Source: Hippasteria phrygiana
Taxonomy: Eukaryota; Echinodermata; Asteroidea; Valvatida; Goniasteridae
DNA: 64,000 nt
Assembly (NCBI GenBank): GCA_037893225.1
Contig: JAZGUH010000185.1
Coordinates: forward strand, 1,922,001-1,986,000
Direction of reading: 5' to 3'
Below the pieces are notes generated by a model that worked only from the letters and a program-made list of their open reading frames with translations, did no database searches and was not told the origin of the DNA. Made by a program: the position numbers and the translations under genes. Shown piece after piece: positions 27,901 through 38,345 of this stretch. The stretch's first letter is position 1. Every line of letters starts with the position of its first letter.

Positions 27901-30900
27901 CTAATATTACGTCTTTTCTATTTATAGTTGAGCCAAGTGACTACTCTTGTAAGTATGCAAAATCTTATTCTTTTGGTTTTCTTTTGCAAAGTGTATACTG
28001 TGCATAGAATCCTATGGCAAAGAAACATCCAAAAGTTACCCCGTGTAGTTCCATAGGTCTGAAAATTGGAATACTTTCTTTGGTATCTATTGAAGATTTA
28101 TCCTCTAATAATATTTAGATCTGGACCCATGAAAACCGTAAGGATGGTGTAGGGCTGGTAACCTAAAAATGTGACCAACCCCACCACCTCTGTTGTAGCC
28201 CTTTACCTTAGCCTTGTATTGGGTGACTTCCACAAAAAAAGAACTTCTATTCTCTAAATGCTACCAATGAATTTCGACATGCCCCGACTATTGAACTTTT
28301 TTCAACCTTTGAAGATCATGAATCTACAAATTATCCTATCAATTTTCTGTTTTATTACAGCTGTCAAACCTAATGATAAGAACCCCGATTCCTCCTTCGA
28401 GTATGTGACTGGTGAGTTCTATTTCGAATGTCTTCAAGTTTGACATACTCCTATACTTTCTGAAACATTGACTGAATTTATGCCCAACGGGCAACTACAA
28501 TGTTCAACCTGGCATTCACCCTCAAGAGTTGATTGAAAAGGAAAATGTGCGTGAAGTTTGTTCCATGCAAATTACTCTTTCATAATGTCGTAGAAATGAA
28601 AGTCACAGGAGCCCATTCAAACGGATTTTGTATTGCGTTATCGCCGCTAACCAGCACAGCATGCACTTTCACCTCGTTACGTTTTTTTTACTTCATATTA
28701 GGAAATAATTTAAAATTGGATAATTCATTTTTCTTTTTATCTCTCTCTTCGCCAAGGAGGACCCTCGGAGGAATTTTCTTTTGAACCATCGTGTGAGTAC
28801 GATTATAAAACCAAAAAGTCAATTTAGGCCAAAACCCGAAACGAAAACAAGAAAAGCTCAATCAAGTTTTATATACGAACTAAGTTAAGGGAACCAATTT
28901 CCAGATTTCGCTGCCTTTACCCCTTAAAATGGACTAACCCCATACATTTGCACACATGCTCCGTGTAACGGTAGGTCAATAATTCCAACCCTATCTAATA
29001 TTTTTTTTTTTAAATGCAAACATTCCTGTCGTGTCGTAAATACTGAAAATTATGATCAGTGTTCAAGCCTTTGTGCCTCATATTATCTATAATTTTGTAA
29101 AATTGCTTTTGGAGTTTCATGTCATTCAGTTCATTTCTAAGTGTAATTCAGAAAAAAAAGTCTGAGAAAAGTGGCAAACGTGTTGCAAAGTTACTTTGGA
29201 CTTTTGCTTGATGAGGCTTTCCGAAAGCGAAGAAATTTAAAACTATGAAAATTGAACGAAACTGTCCTCCCCCATACTATGCTCCTGTACGTAATTGTAG
29301 AATCTTATTTTTGAATTATCGTTTGCATAGTGTGTTGTGCATAGAATCCTATGGCAAAGAAACATCCAAAAGTTACCCCGTGTGGGTCTATAGGTCTGAA
29401 AATTGGTATACATTCTTCGGTTTCTATTGAAGATTTATCCTCTATTTAGATCTGGACCCAGGAAAACCGTAAGGATGGTGCAGGCCTAGTAACCTAAAAT
29501 GTGACCAACCCCACCACCTCTGTAGTAGCCCTTTACCATTTACCTTGTCATGGGTGACTTCCATAGAAAACAAAAGTTGTTATTCTCTAAATGCTACCAA
29601 TGAATCTCGACATGCCCCGACTATTGAATTTTTTGTAACCTTTGAAGATCACGAATCTACAAATTATCCTATCAATTTTCTTTTTTATTACAGCCGGACA
29701 TAGTCATATCGACTCCGACTTTTCCTTCGACTCCGACTTTTCCTTCGACTTCTCCTCCGAGTATGTGACTGGTGAGTTATATTTTGAATGTCTTCAAGTT
29801 TGACATAGCCTACACCTACTTTCTGAAGCAGCGTTATCGCCGCTCACCTCGTTACGTTTCTATTACTTTAGGAAATAATTTCCAAATTGTATAATTCATT
29901 TTTCTTTTTATCTCTCTCTTCGCCAAGGAGGACCCTCGGAGGACTTTTCTTTTGAACCATCTGAAACATTGACTGAATTTATGCCTAACGGCTTACTCAA
30001 ATTTTCAACCTGGTATTCACCCTGATGAGTTGATTGAAAAGAAAAATGTGCGTGAAGTTTGTTCCATGAAAGTTACTCTTTCATAATGTCGTAGAAATGA
30101 AAGTCACAGGAGCCCATTCAAAAGGATTTTGTATTGCGTTATTGCCGCTAACCAGCACAGCATGCACTTTCACCTCGTTACGTTTTTTTTACTTCATATT
30201 ATTACGAATTAATTTCCAAATTGGATAATTCATTTTTCTTTTTATCTCTCTCTTCGCCAAGGAGGACCCTCGGAGGACTTTTCTTTTGAACCATCGTGTG
30301 AGTACGATTATAAAACAAAACAGTCCATTAGGAACGAAACGAAAACAAGAAAAACTTAATCAAGTTTTATACGAACTAAGTTAAGGAACCAATTTCCAGA
30401 TTTCACTGCCTTTACCCCTTGAAATCGACTAACCCCATACATTTGCACATCACATGCTCCGTGTAACGGTAGGCCAATAATTTCCACCCTATCTAATTAT
30501 TTTGTTTAAATGCAAACATTCCTGTTGTGTCGTAAATACTGAAAATTATGATCAGTGTTCAAGCCTTTGTGCCTCATATTATCTATAATTTTGTAAAATT
30601 GCTTTTGAAGTTTTATGTCATTCAGTTCATTTCTAAGTGTAATTCAGAAAATAGTCTGAGAAAAGTGGCGAACGTGTTGCAAAGTGACTTTGGACTTTTG
30701 CTTGATGAGACTCTCCGAAAGCGAAGAAATTTAAAACTATGAAAATTGAACGAAACTGTCCTCCCCCATACTATGCTCCTGTACGTAATTGTAGAATCTT
30801 ATTTTTGAATTATCGTTTGCATAGTGTGTTGTGCATAGAATCCTATGGCAAAGAAACAACCAAAAGTTACCCCGTGTGGGTCCATAGGTCTGAAAATTGG

Positions 30901-33900
30901 TATACTTTCTTCGGTTTCTATTGAAGATTTATCCTCTATTTAGATCTGGACCCAGATAAACCGTAAGGATGGTGTAGGGCTGGTTACCTAAAATGTGACC
31001 AACCCCACCACCTCTGTTGTAGCCCTTTACCTAGAGTCACTTTTAGCCTTGTATTGGGTGACTTCCATAAAATAAAAATAAATTGTTATTCTCTAAATGC
31101 TACCAATGAATCTCGACATGCCCCGACTATTGAATTTTGTGTAACCTTTGAAGATCACGAATCTACAAATTATCCTATCAATTTTCCATTTTATTACAGC
31201 CGGACATAGTCATACCCACTCCGACTTTTCCTCCGACTTCTCCTTCGACTTCTCCTCCGAGTATGTGACTGGTGAGTTCTATTTTGAATGTCTTCAAGTT
31301 TGACATAGCCTACACCTACTTTCTGAAGCAGCGTTATCGCCGCTCACCTCGTTACGTTTCTATTACTTTAGGAAATAATTTCCAAATTGTATAATTCATT
31401 TTTCTTTTTATCTCTCTCTTCGCCAAGGAGGACCCTCGGAGGACTTTTCTTTTGAACCATCGTGTGAGTACGATTATAAAACAAAAAAGTCAATTTAGGC
31501 CTAAACCCGAAACGAAAACAAGAAAAGCTCAATCAAGTTTGATATACGAACAAAGTTAGGGCCTAAGGGAACCAATTTCTCGATTTCACTGCCTTTACCC
31601 CTTGAAATGGACTAACCCCATACATTTGCACACATGCTCCGTGTAATGGTAGGCCAATAATTTCAACCCTATCTAATTGTTTTTGTTTTAATGCAAACAT
31701 TCCTGTCGTGTCGTAAATACTGAAAATTATGATCAGTGTTCAAGCCTTTGTGCCTCATATTATCTATCATTTTGTAAAATTGCTTTTGGAGTTTCATGTC
31801 ATTCAGTTCATTTCTAAGTGTAATTCAGAAAAAAGTCTGAGAAAAGTGGCGAACGTGTTGCAAAGTGACTTTGGACTTTTGCATGATGAGGCTCACCGGA
31901 AGCGAAGGAATTAAAACTATGAAAATTGAACGAAACTGTCCTCCCCCATATAACTATGCATTATGGTTGACGTGTTTAAACATTTTGAGAAAAAAATAAT
32001 ATTTGCTTTAAAAGCTATATTTCGTCTATTTTTCATTAACAGTTAAGCCAAGTGACTTTTCCTGTACGTAATTGTACAATCTTATTTTTGAATTATCTTT
32101 TGCATAGTGTGTTGTGCATAGAATCCTATAGCAAAGAAACATCCAAAATTACTTTTCCTTTTTTAACTTATTTTTTTAAAGTTATTGCTAACAGAATTTG
32201 TGTTAATTCTTAGTGGTAGAATACGTACTGGTTTATTGTGTTAAGGACTTCATTTCACTATATCAAACAGCAATCGGCTATTGCAGAATTAATCGCGTGA
32301 CATGCTGGATCTTTTCAAGTCTGCAGATGTCATCGTTTATTCTATGGGGGAGATGAGTTGGTCTCACCAACGGTGAAAGTTACCCCGTCTGGGTCTATAT
32401 ATAATGTATGTCTGAAAATTGGGCTAATTTCTTTGGAAAACCGTTTTCTGTATTAATTGAGATGTGGTGGATTATATTTCAAGGGAAAACAAGTCTGAGA
32501 ACCTGTCTCTCAGCTCAAATATCCAAGTACACAAAGACACTCTGGCAATTCTGGACTATGAAAAAAGGAATTCGCGATGCCAACGCATTTAATGACCGGG
32601 ACCCGCAATGCGTCTATATAGAGCGGTTTGACAACTGAAGTCAGTTGAAGCCATGTTACCGTGACTCTAGTACACAGGGATTTAATTGTACTGCCCTCAT
32701 ATTGTGGACGATTTTACAAATTTTGAGAAGAATATAATTCTTGATTTACAAGCTAATATTCCGTCATTTTTGATTTACAGTTGAGCCAAGTGACTACCAG
32801 TTGATGCAAAATCGTATTTTTTGAGTTTTCTTTTGCAAAGTGTACTGTGCATACAATCATATGGCAAATAAACATCCAAAAGTTACCCCGTGTGGGTCCA
32901 TAGGTCTGAAAATTGGTATACTTTCTTCGTTATCTATTGAAGATTTATCCTCTATTTAGATCTGGACCCAGAAAAACCGTAAAGATGGTGTAGGGCTGGT
33001 AACCTAAAATGTGACCAACCCCACCACCTCTGTTGTAGCCCTTTACCTGGAGTCACTTTTAACCTTGTATTGGGTGACTTCCATACAAAAACAAAAGTTG
33101 TTATTCTCTAAATGCTACCAATGAATCTCGACATGCCCCGACTATTGAATTTTCTGTAACCTTTGAAGATCACGAATCTAAAAATTATCCTATCAATTTT
33201 CTCTATTATTACAGCCGGACATAGTCATATCGACTCCGACTTTTCCTTCGACTTCTCCTCCGAGTATGTGACTGGTGAGTTCTATTTTGAATGTCTTCAA
33301 GTTTGACGTAGCCTACACCTACTTTCTGAAACATTGACTGAATTTATGCCCAACGGCTAACTCCAATTTCAACCTGACATTCACCTTGAAGAGTTGATTG
33401 AAAAGGAAAATGTGCGTGAAGTTTGTTCAATGAAAATTACTCTTTCATAATGTCGTAGAAATGAAAGTCAAAGGAGCCCATTCAAACGGATTTTGTATTA
33501 CATTATCGCCGCTAATTAACCAGCATAGCATGCACTTTCACCTCGTTACGTTTGTATTACTTCATATTAGAGTATAATTTCCAAATTGGATAATTCATTT
33601 TTCCTTTTATCTCTCTCTTCGCCAAGGAGGGCCCTCGGAGGACTTTTCTTTTGAACCATCGTGTGAGTACGATTATAAAACAATAAAGGTCCATTAGGCC
33701 TAAACCCGAAACGAAAACAAGAAAAACTCAATCAAGTTTTATACGAACTATAATAAAGTTAAGGGAACCAATGTCTCGATTTCACTGCCTTTACCCCTTG
33801 AAATGGACTAACCCCATACATTTGCACACATGCTCCGTGTAACGGTAGGCCAATAATTTCAACCCTATCTAATTATTTGCTTTTTAAATGCAAACATTCC

Positions 33901-35044
33901 TGTCGTGTCGTAAATACTGAAAATTATGATCAGTGTTCAAGCCTTTGTGCCTCATATTATCTATAATTTTGTAAAATTGCTTTTGGAGTTTCATGTCATT
34001 CAGTTCATTTCTAAGTGTAATTCAGAAAAAAGTCTGAGAAAAGTGGCGAACGTGTTGCAAAGTGACTTTGGACCTTTGCTTGATGAGGCTCTCCGGAAGC
34101 AAAGGAATTTAAAACTATGAAAATTGAACGAAAATGTCCTCCCCCATACTATGTTCATATGGTTGACGTGTTTAAACATTTTGAGAAGAAAATAATATTT
34201 GCTTTAAAAGCTATATTTCGTCTTCTTTTCATTAACAGTTAAGCCAAGTGACTTTTCCTGTACGTAATTGTACAATCTTATTTTTGAATTCTCTTTTGCA
34301 TAGTGTGTTGTGCATAGAATCCTATATTTACATATAGATTTACAAGCTAATATTACGTCTGTTCTATTTACAGTTGAGCCAAGTGACTACTCTGGTAAGT
34401 ATGCAAAATCTCTTTTTTTAAAGTTCTATTTTGCAAAGTGTACTGTGCATAGAATCCTATGGCATAGAAATTACCCCGTCTGGGTCTATAGGTCTGAAAA
34501 TTGGAATACTTCCTTCGGTATCTATTGAAGATTTATCCTCTATTTAGATCTGGACCCAGAAAAACCGTAGGATATATAGGGCTGGTAATAATGTGACCAA
34601 TCCCACCACCTCTGTTGTAGCCCTTCTGGAGTCACTTTTAGCCTTGTATTGGGTGACTTAAAAAAACAAAAGTTGTTATTCTCTAAATGCTACCAAAGAC
34701 TCTCGACATGCCCCGACTATTGAATTTTTTGTAACCTGAGAAGATCATGAATCTATACAAATTACCCCAACGTCCCCCCCCCCAATATTTTTTTGTGGAG
34801 GGGATGGCAAAATATCACCGTGGGGCAAGTGCCCCCCCCCCCCCCTCCCCGTCCCATACGCCACCGTTTTCTGGCCAATTTGAAAGAAAGGAAATTCAGT
34901 GACAGTTCGTGAAAGGCGAACTTAATTTTCAAGCAGGTATTTCAAGGGCAGTACGGCGCGCCGTGGTAACGTTGAAACTCATTTAACAAGACTATACATT
35001 TTTGCTTTACACAATACTCCTTTTTCTTTTCAATAGATGAATAA
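18703..35044 (+). CDS. secreted acidic Ser/Phe/Asp repeat protein built from phase-1 microexons (unrecognised family)
   Basis: The ATG exon (18703-18754) encodes METTRLALFLLLGVVCL and continues in 19576-19596 and 19797-19835. A signal peptide with likely cleavage after ANA is followed by APREPLLLRTAEKSP. Downstream, six duplicated cassettes hold exon types A (21 nt, EPSDYS), B (51-78 nt, e.g. HIDSDFSFDFSSEYVT), C (36 nt, GPSEDFSFEPS) and A' (21 nt, KPSDFS). Usable exons after the first three: 22737-22757, 23213-23233, 23644-23703, 24054-24089, 25554-25574, 25995-26066, 26391-26426, 27184-27204, 27928-27948, 28361-28411, 28757-28792, 29694-29771, 30262-30297, 31200-31271, 31428-31463, 32043-32063, 33215-33274, 33627-33662, 34239-34259, 34374-34394 and terminal 35037-35044. 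Joined, they give about 298 residues without frameshift. Phase 1 is the only phase open in all of A, B and C. The product is rich in S, D, E, F and P, with no cysteine in the mature part and no dibasic sites. Secretion is well supported; function is unknown. Expression and the exon set used are unproven. Confidence 0.72.
21221..21309 (+). CDS. alternative terminal exon of the repeat-peptide gene (short form)
   Basis: It is preceded by a strong acceptor (TTTTTGTTTTGACAG). In phase 1 it continues A-GLDDFAFSEYYFFDDSF and on to TAG at 21307-21309. It begins CCGGAC like the type B exons and has the same acidic, aromatic and serine-rich flavour, so it may be their relative. Spliced after 19835 it would give a 66-residue protein. 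A polyadenylation signal follows about 105 bp after the stop. Confidence 0.6.
21415..21420 (+). terminator. polyadenylation signal for the short form
   Basis: AATAAA about 105 bp after the TAG of the alternative terminal exon. Confidence 0.5.
21460..22053. mobile_element. TTAA-flanked inverted-repeat element with C- and G-runs
   Basis: The left end TAACCCTTTCACTACCA is mirrored by TGGTAGCGAAAGGGTTA on the right, each beside TTAA, the target of piggyBac-type transposons. The inside has a long C-rich block (about 21676-21802) and a G-run (21873-21894). It lies in the large intron before the exon cassettes. Confidence 0.65.
22335..22620 (+). mobile_element. tRNA-like SINE at the head of the cassette array
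   Basis: GTGGCTATATTGGTAAAACG and GGCCCGGGTTCCAATC resemble A and B boxes. The body (CTGTCTCTCAGCTCA, CACTCTGGCAATTTTGG) recurs inside the cassettes near 22925, 25270, 27640 and 32490 and at 130-230. The SINE body is therefore part of the duplicated unit. Confidence 0.65.
22737..24089 (+). repeat. cassette 1: exons A1, A2, B1, C1
   Basis: A1 22737-22757 and A2 23213-23233 are identical 21-nt exons between ACAG and GTAAGT. B1 23644-23703 (60 nt) follows ATTACAG and precedes GTGAGT. C1 24054-24089 (36 nt) follows GCCAAG and precedes GTGAGT, and reads FKPS instead of the FEPS of the others. The later A' exon is deleted in this unit. Introns hold the shared SINE body and the GACCAACCCCACCACCTC repeat. 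Confidence 0.75.
24925..24957 (+). repeat. (TTA)n microsatellite
   Basis: Simple repeat in the intron after cassette 1. It follows a GGGCGACA/TGTCGCCC-rich inverted patch at 24715-24905. Confidence 0.9.
25554..26426 (+). repeat. cassette 2: exons A3, B2, C2
   Basis: A3 25554-25574, B2 25995-26066 (72 nt, with an extra SSDF/SFDF step and HTHSD in place of HIDSD) and C2 26391-26426. All splice sites are intact. This unit carries a private insertion at about 26533-26706 downstream. Confidence 0.75.
26533..26706. mobile_element. insertion in cassette 2: GTGGCGGATCTA element
   Basis: It starts GGGCAGTGGCGGATCTACGG and ends CCTAGATCCGCCCTAGCCCT, with G- and C-runs inside. The other cassettes lack it (compare 31559-31570), so it arrived after the duplication. 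Confidence 0.7.
27184..28792 (+). repeat. cassette 3: exons A'1, A4, B3, C3
   Basis: A'1 27184-27204 encodes (F)KPSDFS; its donor GTAGGC is weaker because of a 6-bp insertion. A4 is 27928-27948. B3 28361-28411 (51 nt) is divergent, reading VKPNDKNPDSSFEYVT, and shares only its 3' end with other B exons. C3 28757-28792 reads GPSEEFSFEPS. Confidence 0.72.
29694..30297 (+). repeat. cassette 4: exon B4, broken C4a, intact C4b
   Basis: B4 29694-29771 is the longest (78 nt) through a second SDFSFD step. C4a begins at 29928 but loses its last bases and its GTGAGT donor, where sequence normally found after a B exon (TGAAACATTGACTG) is joined. C4b 30262-30297 is intact. The A and A' exons are both missing. 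Confidence 0.7.
31200..31463 (+). repeat. cassette 5: exons B5, C5
   Basis: B5 31200-31271 (72 nt) matches B2. C5 31428-31463 is intact. The B-C intron is only 156 bp, shortened as in the first half of cassette 4. No A or A' exon precedes it. Confidence 0.72.
32043..33662 (+). repeat. cassette 6: exons A'2, damaged A5, B6, C6
   Basis: A'2 32043-32063 has donor GTACGT. A5 starts at 32781 after TTTACAG, but its donor region reads ACCAGTTGATGC instead of ACTCTTGTAAGT, so it is probably skipped. B6 33215-33274 (60 nt) and C6 33627-33662 are intact. Confidence 0.72.
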
Positions 35045-35081
35045 ACCCGATATCGGCTCCAGGTTCGCCTTCACCAACCAA
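34239..35081 (+). repeat. end of the array: A'3, A6 and candidate terminal exon
   Basis: A'3 34239-34259 and A6 34374-34394 are only 114 bp apart. No B or C exon follows. After CTTTTCAATAG, 35037-35044 read in phase 1 gives D-E-stop. The same stretch ends before a good donor at 35082 and is open in phase 0 for 15 codons, so it could instead belong to another transcript. An AATAAA lies at 35293-35298. Confidence 0.5.
34757..34870. repeat. C-run-rich element replacing the cassette end
   Basis: Two long C-runs flank a GTGGAGGGGATGGCAAAATATCACC core, ending near CCCATACGCCACCG. It sits exactly where the next B exon would be expected. Confidence 0.45.
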
Positions 35082-35518
35082 GTAAGAACAAAACTGTTGG
35101 TTTTTATGTCAATTGTTTTTAATGTTAATTCAGCACGTTCGTTTTACGTTCAGTGCGTAATCGCACATGACATGTGGCGCATTTTCAATGAAAACTTAGA
35201 ATCTATAGGCTGAATATCGATTACCTGCGCGATAGCCCCAATTTGGCCCCCAATGAGACGTGCAAGTAAAAGCATTTCTAACAGCCAGATCTAATAAACA
35301 CTTGACGATTGACGAGTAGTACGGTGTCATATGAATATTCGACTACCGTGAATATCCGACTCTTTATCCATTATGCATTGCAACACAATTGTGTTTTTAT
35401 AATGACACAGTAATTTCCAATGTTAAACCTTCAACCTCATCCCAATTCCCAACTCTAACCTCAACCCGTACCCATCCCGAACTCCATTTGTTACCCTAGT
35501 TAGTCACTAAAAGTATAA

Positions 35519-35652
35519 AGCCCGGTTCATACTTCATGCGAATGCGAATGCGAAGCGAATTTCGTGACGTCAACAAGTTTCATTGTGACGTTCTCCGTTA
35601 CCTTGACGAATTCGCTTCGCATACGCATTCGCATGAAGTATGAACCGGGCTT
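35519..35652. mobile_element. foldback MITE, AGCCCGGTTCATACTTC type
   Basis: The left arm AAGCCCGGTTCATACTTCAT and the GCGAATGCG steps are mirrored by CGCATTCGCATGAAGTATGAACC at the right. A partial relative is at about 40865-40925. Confidence 0.8.
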
Positions 35653-36455
35653 GTTACACGGCTATACGTGTACGAATGGCGCAATTTCATGGAATCCGTA
35701 ACACCTAACGTGTGTGCTGACGGCCTGCAATTCTGTGCTATAGAGGAATTTAACACTAGCCCTGTCTGCGCATGCACTTCCGGGTTGAAAGCGAGAATGT
35801 CAATGCTTGAACAAACAGAGTGCTATTCAACACATTCATTCATGCATGAATGAATCACGCCATAAAAGGCAGCGCAGCGCACGAAGTCGTTCGTGACCTG
35901 GCATTGAGATCCTCGCTTTCAACACCAAGAAGTGCGCAGATCGGTGTTTTTTTCGTCAATTCGGGATTCCTCTATCCGTGCTAGCAAAGAAATTCCACGC
36001 TAACCTCGTAAGCACAGAATCTAGACAACATTTATTGCTAACCCCTGAAACACACTAACCATTCAGCGCAGAACTTTTCTGCTATAGTTAACGGCGATTT
36101 TTCAGTAACTATTACGGATTCAATAGGCCCGGGTGTCAAAAAGATAAACACGTCTAGACTTTTGCAGGCGATGGCCCTGAACACGCCTATCGCACATGTT
36201 GAAATGCTAAACGCCATTTTTACACAACACGGTACCTATTTTGTCATCGGGCGTTGAGATTTTGCAATAGTTGAACATGAGTTTATCTTATTTTCTACAG
36301 GGGGTGTGAATGTTAGCTGTGACGTCAGACGAACGGCCTTTCACGACCTGATGACAAAGACGTAGATACTATAGATGCCGCATTGAAAAATTATATTGTA
36401 AGTGGGGATAATTATTTTCAGTAAAAGAATCATCATTGTTAAAACTGTATTACAA

Positions 36456-36680
36456 TAAAGTACCAAAGTGATGACGTAACAGCAAGTTTAAAACCAGAAT
36501 GATTAAAGCAATCATTATGCATGTAATGTTTGCAAGACTTAACGAAAGAGTATAGTTTCGAAACTTTGAATCCTTAACAAAAGGCAACCATTTTAGCAAT
36601 GGTCGGCACTCGAAAGCCACCAGACAAGTTTGTTTAGAACTAGTTGTCATGCCAACTGACGTCACACTTGGGTACTTTAT
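36456..36680. mobile_element. AGAGTACCGAAGT MITE, diverged copy 2
   Basis: The ends read AAAGTACCAAAGTGATGACG and GTCACACTTGGGTACTTT. Internal words match the copies at 6837 and 61359. Confidence 0.6.
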
Positions 36681-37089
36681 TGAATTCGTAAAAGCTTGTT
36701 CTAAGTTCAGGTCCTTCCTAGCTTGTCGAGATGGTTTTCGCGTAAATTATTGTACTCTTTTGTCAAGTGAGGGATCTAAATGAAATGAAATGAAGACCTG
36801 CATGTGTTCTTGTGAAGGAACACAGGCGATAGAAGAATTATAGAGAATGTCATGAAAATTTGTTCTGTAACAGTAACACGCATCACACTTCTGACATGCG
36901 TGTGCCTTCGTGAAAAAAAAATGACATTCTGTGCCAGCTAATTAATATTTCCCCCTCATATCCTTAACTTTCAGTTGAAGTATAAAATACATTAAACGTT
37001 ACTGTTTGTTGTTAATACTTTTTGTTCTAACATATGGATGTGGTATTGATTTAACATTCCTGAGTAGGTTTTTTTGTTTACGCTAACCT

Positions 37090-37430
37090 TATCAAGGTAT
37101 ACACTGGCTTCCAATCACACAAACAATCAACTATACAGGGTCATCATTCTCATGTTCAAAGCTTACCTGAAACATGTTCGTGTTTACATTATGGACATGT
37201 TCTCCAAATTAGTCCTTAACGGAGATGACTTCCATCATCAGCCTCGTGTTCATTGCACTTTTAATTGTTGAACGCAGAACCCACTGTGTTTTATTTTGCC
37301 GATAGAGTATTCTCTGTATATTGCCCCAGAAACTGGGAAATCTTCCAGAACATCAGACACCACTTCATTGCATACATTCAAGACACTCCTGAAGGCTCAC
37401 CTGTTTCAGGAGGCGTACCATCAATAATTA
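37090..37430 (+). pseudogene. decayed LINE reverse-transcriptase C-terminal tail
   Basis: Across shifting frames one reads HWLPI, then INY, YRVIILMFKAY, DRVFSVYCPRNW, FQNIR and TSLHTFKTLLKAHLFQEAY. This is the typical order at the end of non-LTR retrotransposon ORF2 proteins. Frameshifts separate the blocks, so it is a dead 5'-truncated copy. It lies in the gap between the repeat-peptide gene and MEGF8. Confidence 0.7.
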
Positions 37431-37749
37431 TTCGTCATCACTTTGCGCCCCACAAGTTAAACTTTCCAAAGAATCGTGTGTGTGTAATCCTAATAAGATC
37501 AAAATGAGATGTGAAATAAAATCGTTTACGTACGTAGAATGTCTACAAAGCATAAATACGGTCTTGCTTGTGTTTCTGTAATGTTGTGGTATTTAAACTT
37601 GAGGAGAGCCGACGTATCGATTGCATAGCGGAATCTTTCTCAAAGACCTTGAGAACAAATTGCTAGGATTGCTACGTGGGGCCCTCCATACCTTCTCAGG
37701 TGTGGCTCGGTCTACGGCCAGGTATACGTATGCACATACCTAGACCTAG

Positions 37750-38195
37750 GGCCTGTTTTAATTTGTTTCACACGGATCAGGAGGTGGTCCAGAGCCGAAC
37801 GAAAACAAACAGGATCGCGAATCCCTCTCGCTAATGTTGCATGCTGGGAGAATTTGTATTACACGACAATGTCGTCTGCTTCAGATTGTGTGGGGCTATT
37901 TTTATGATAAACTATCTAGTATTTCCAGAAAAGTAAATAAATCGTACATAGCTTTAATAACAAAAATACACTGTAAAAGAATTATCAGTAAATACTGTCA
38001 CAATAGCTCGTTAAATGCTTCAAATCTACGAAAAAATACCGTCACTTTTCTCTGTCCGTCTCGCACGTCGCCATCTTGGATCTTGCGAACCTACCTCGCG
38101 AGCAGGATCACTAAAAACGTGATCCGGAGCAGCTTTCGACGCTCCGGATCACTGATCGCGCTCCGGATATGCGTGAAACAAACACGCCCTACGTT
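37750..38195 (+). mobile_element. about 440-bp terminal-inverted-repeat element, copy 1
   Basis: The ends GGGCCTGTTTTAATTTGTTTC and GTGAAACAAACACGCCCT are inverted. The interior (TCGTACAT, AAATACCGTCACTTTTCTCTG, CGCCATCTTGGATCTTGCG) matches the reverse complement of 41788-42224. No transposase is encoded. Confidence 0.8.
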
Positions 38196-38345
38196 TCAAC
38201 GACCATAAAACTGGGCTGATTCGTGACCGGTCCTGCGCAGTAATGCCCAAGTGCGAACGCTAGAAAGTCTAAGGCCGTGTCTGAATTACTTGGCCGCGGC
38301 TTGAAATTACACACAAGTCTATGGTGGTGGCTGCAGCCACGTCAC

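Noticed and set aside
22737..34394. CRISPR-like or satellite interpretation of the repeated array
   Set aside because: Units are 1.2-2.5 kb with internal splice sites and coding phase; there are no short regular repeats with unique spacers.
18703..35044. Neuropeptide precursor
   Set aside because: A signal peptide and repeats are present, but no dibasic cleavage sites or amidation glycine-lysine/arginine motifs separate the units.
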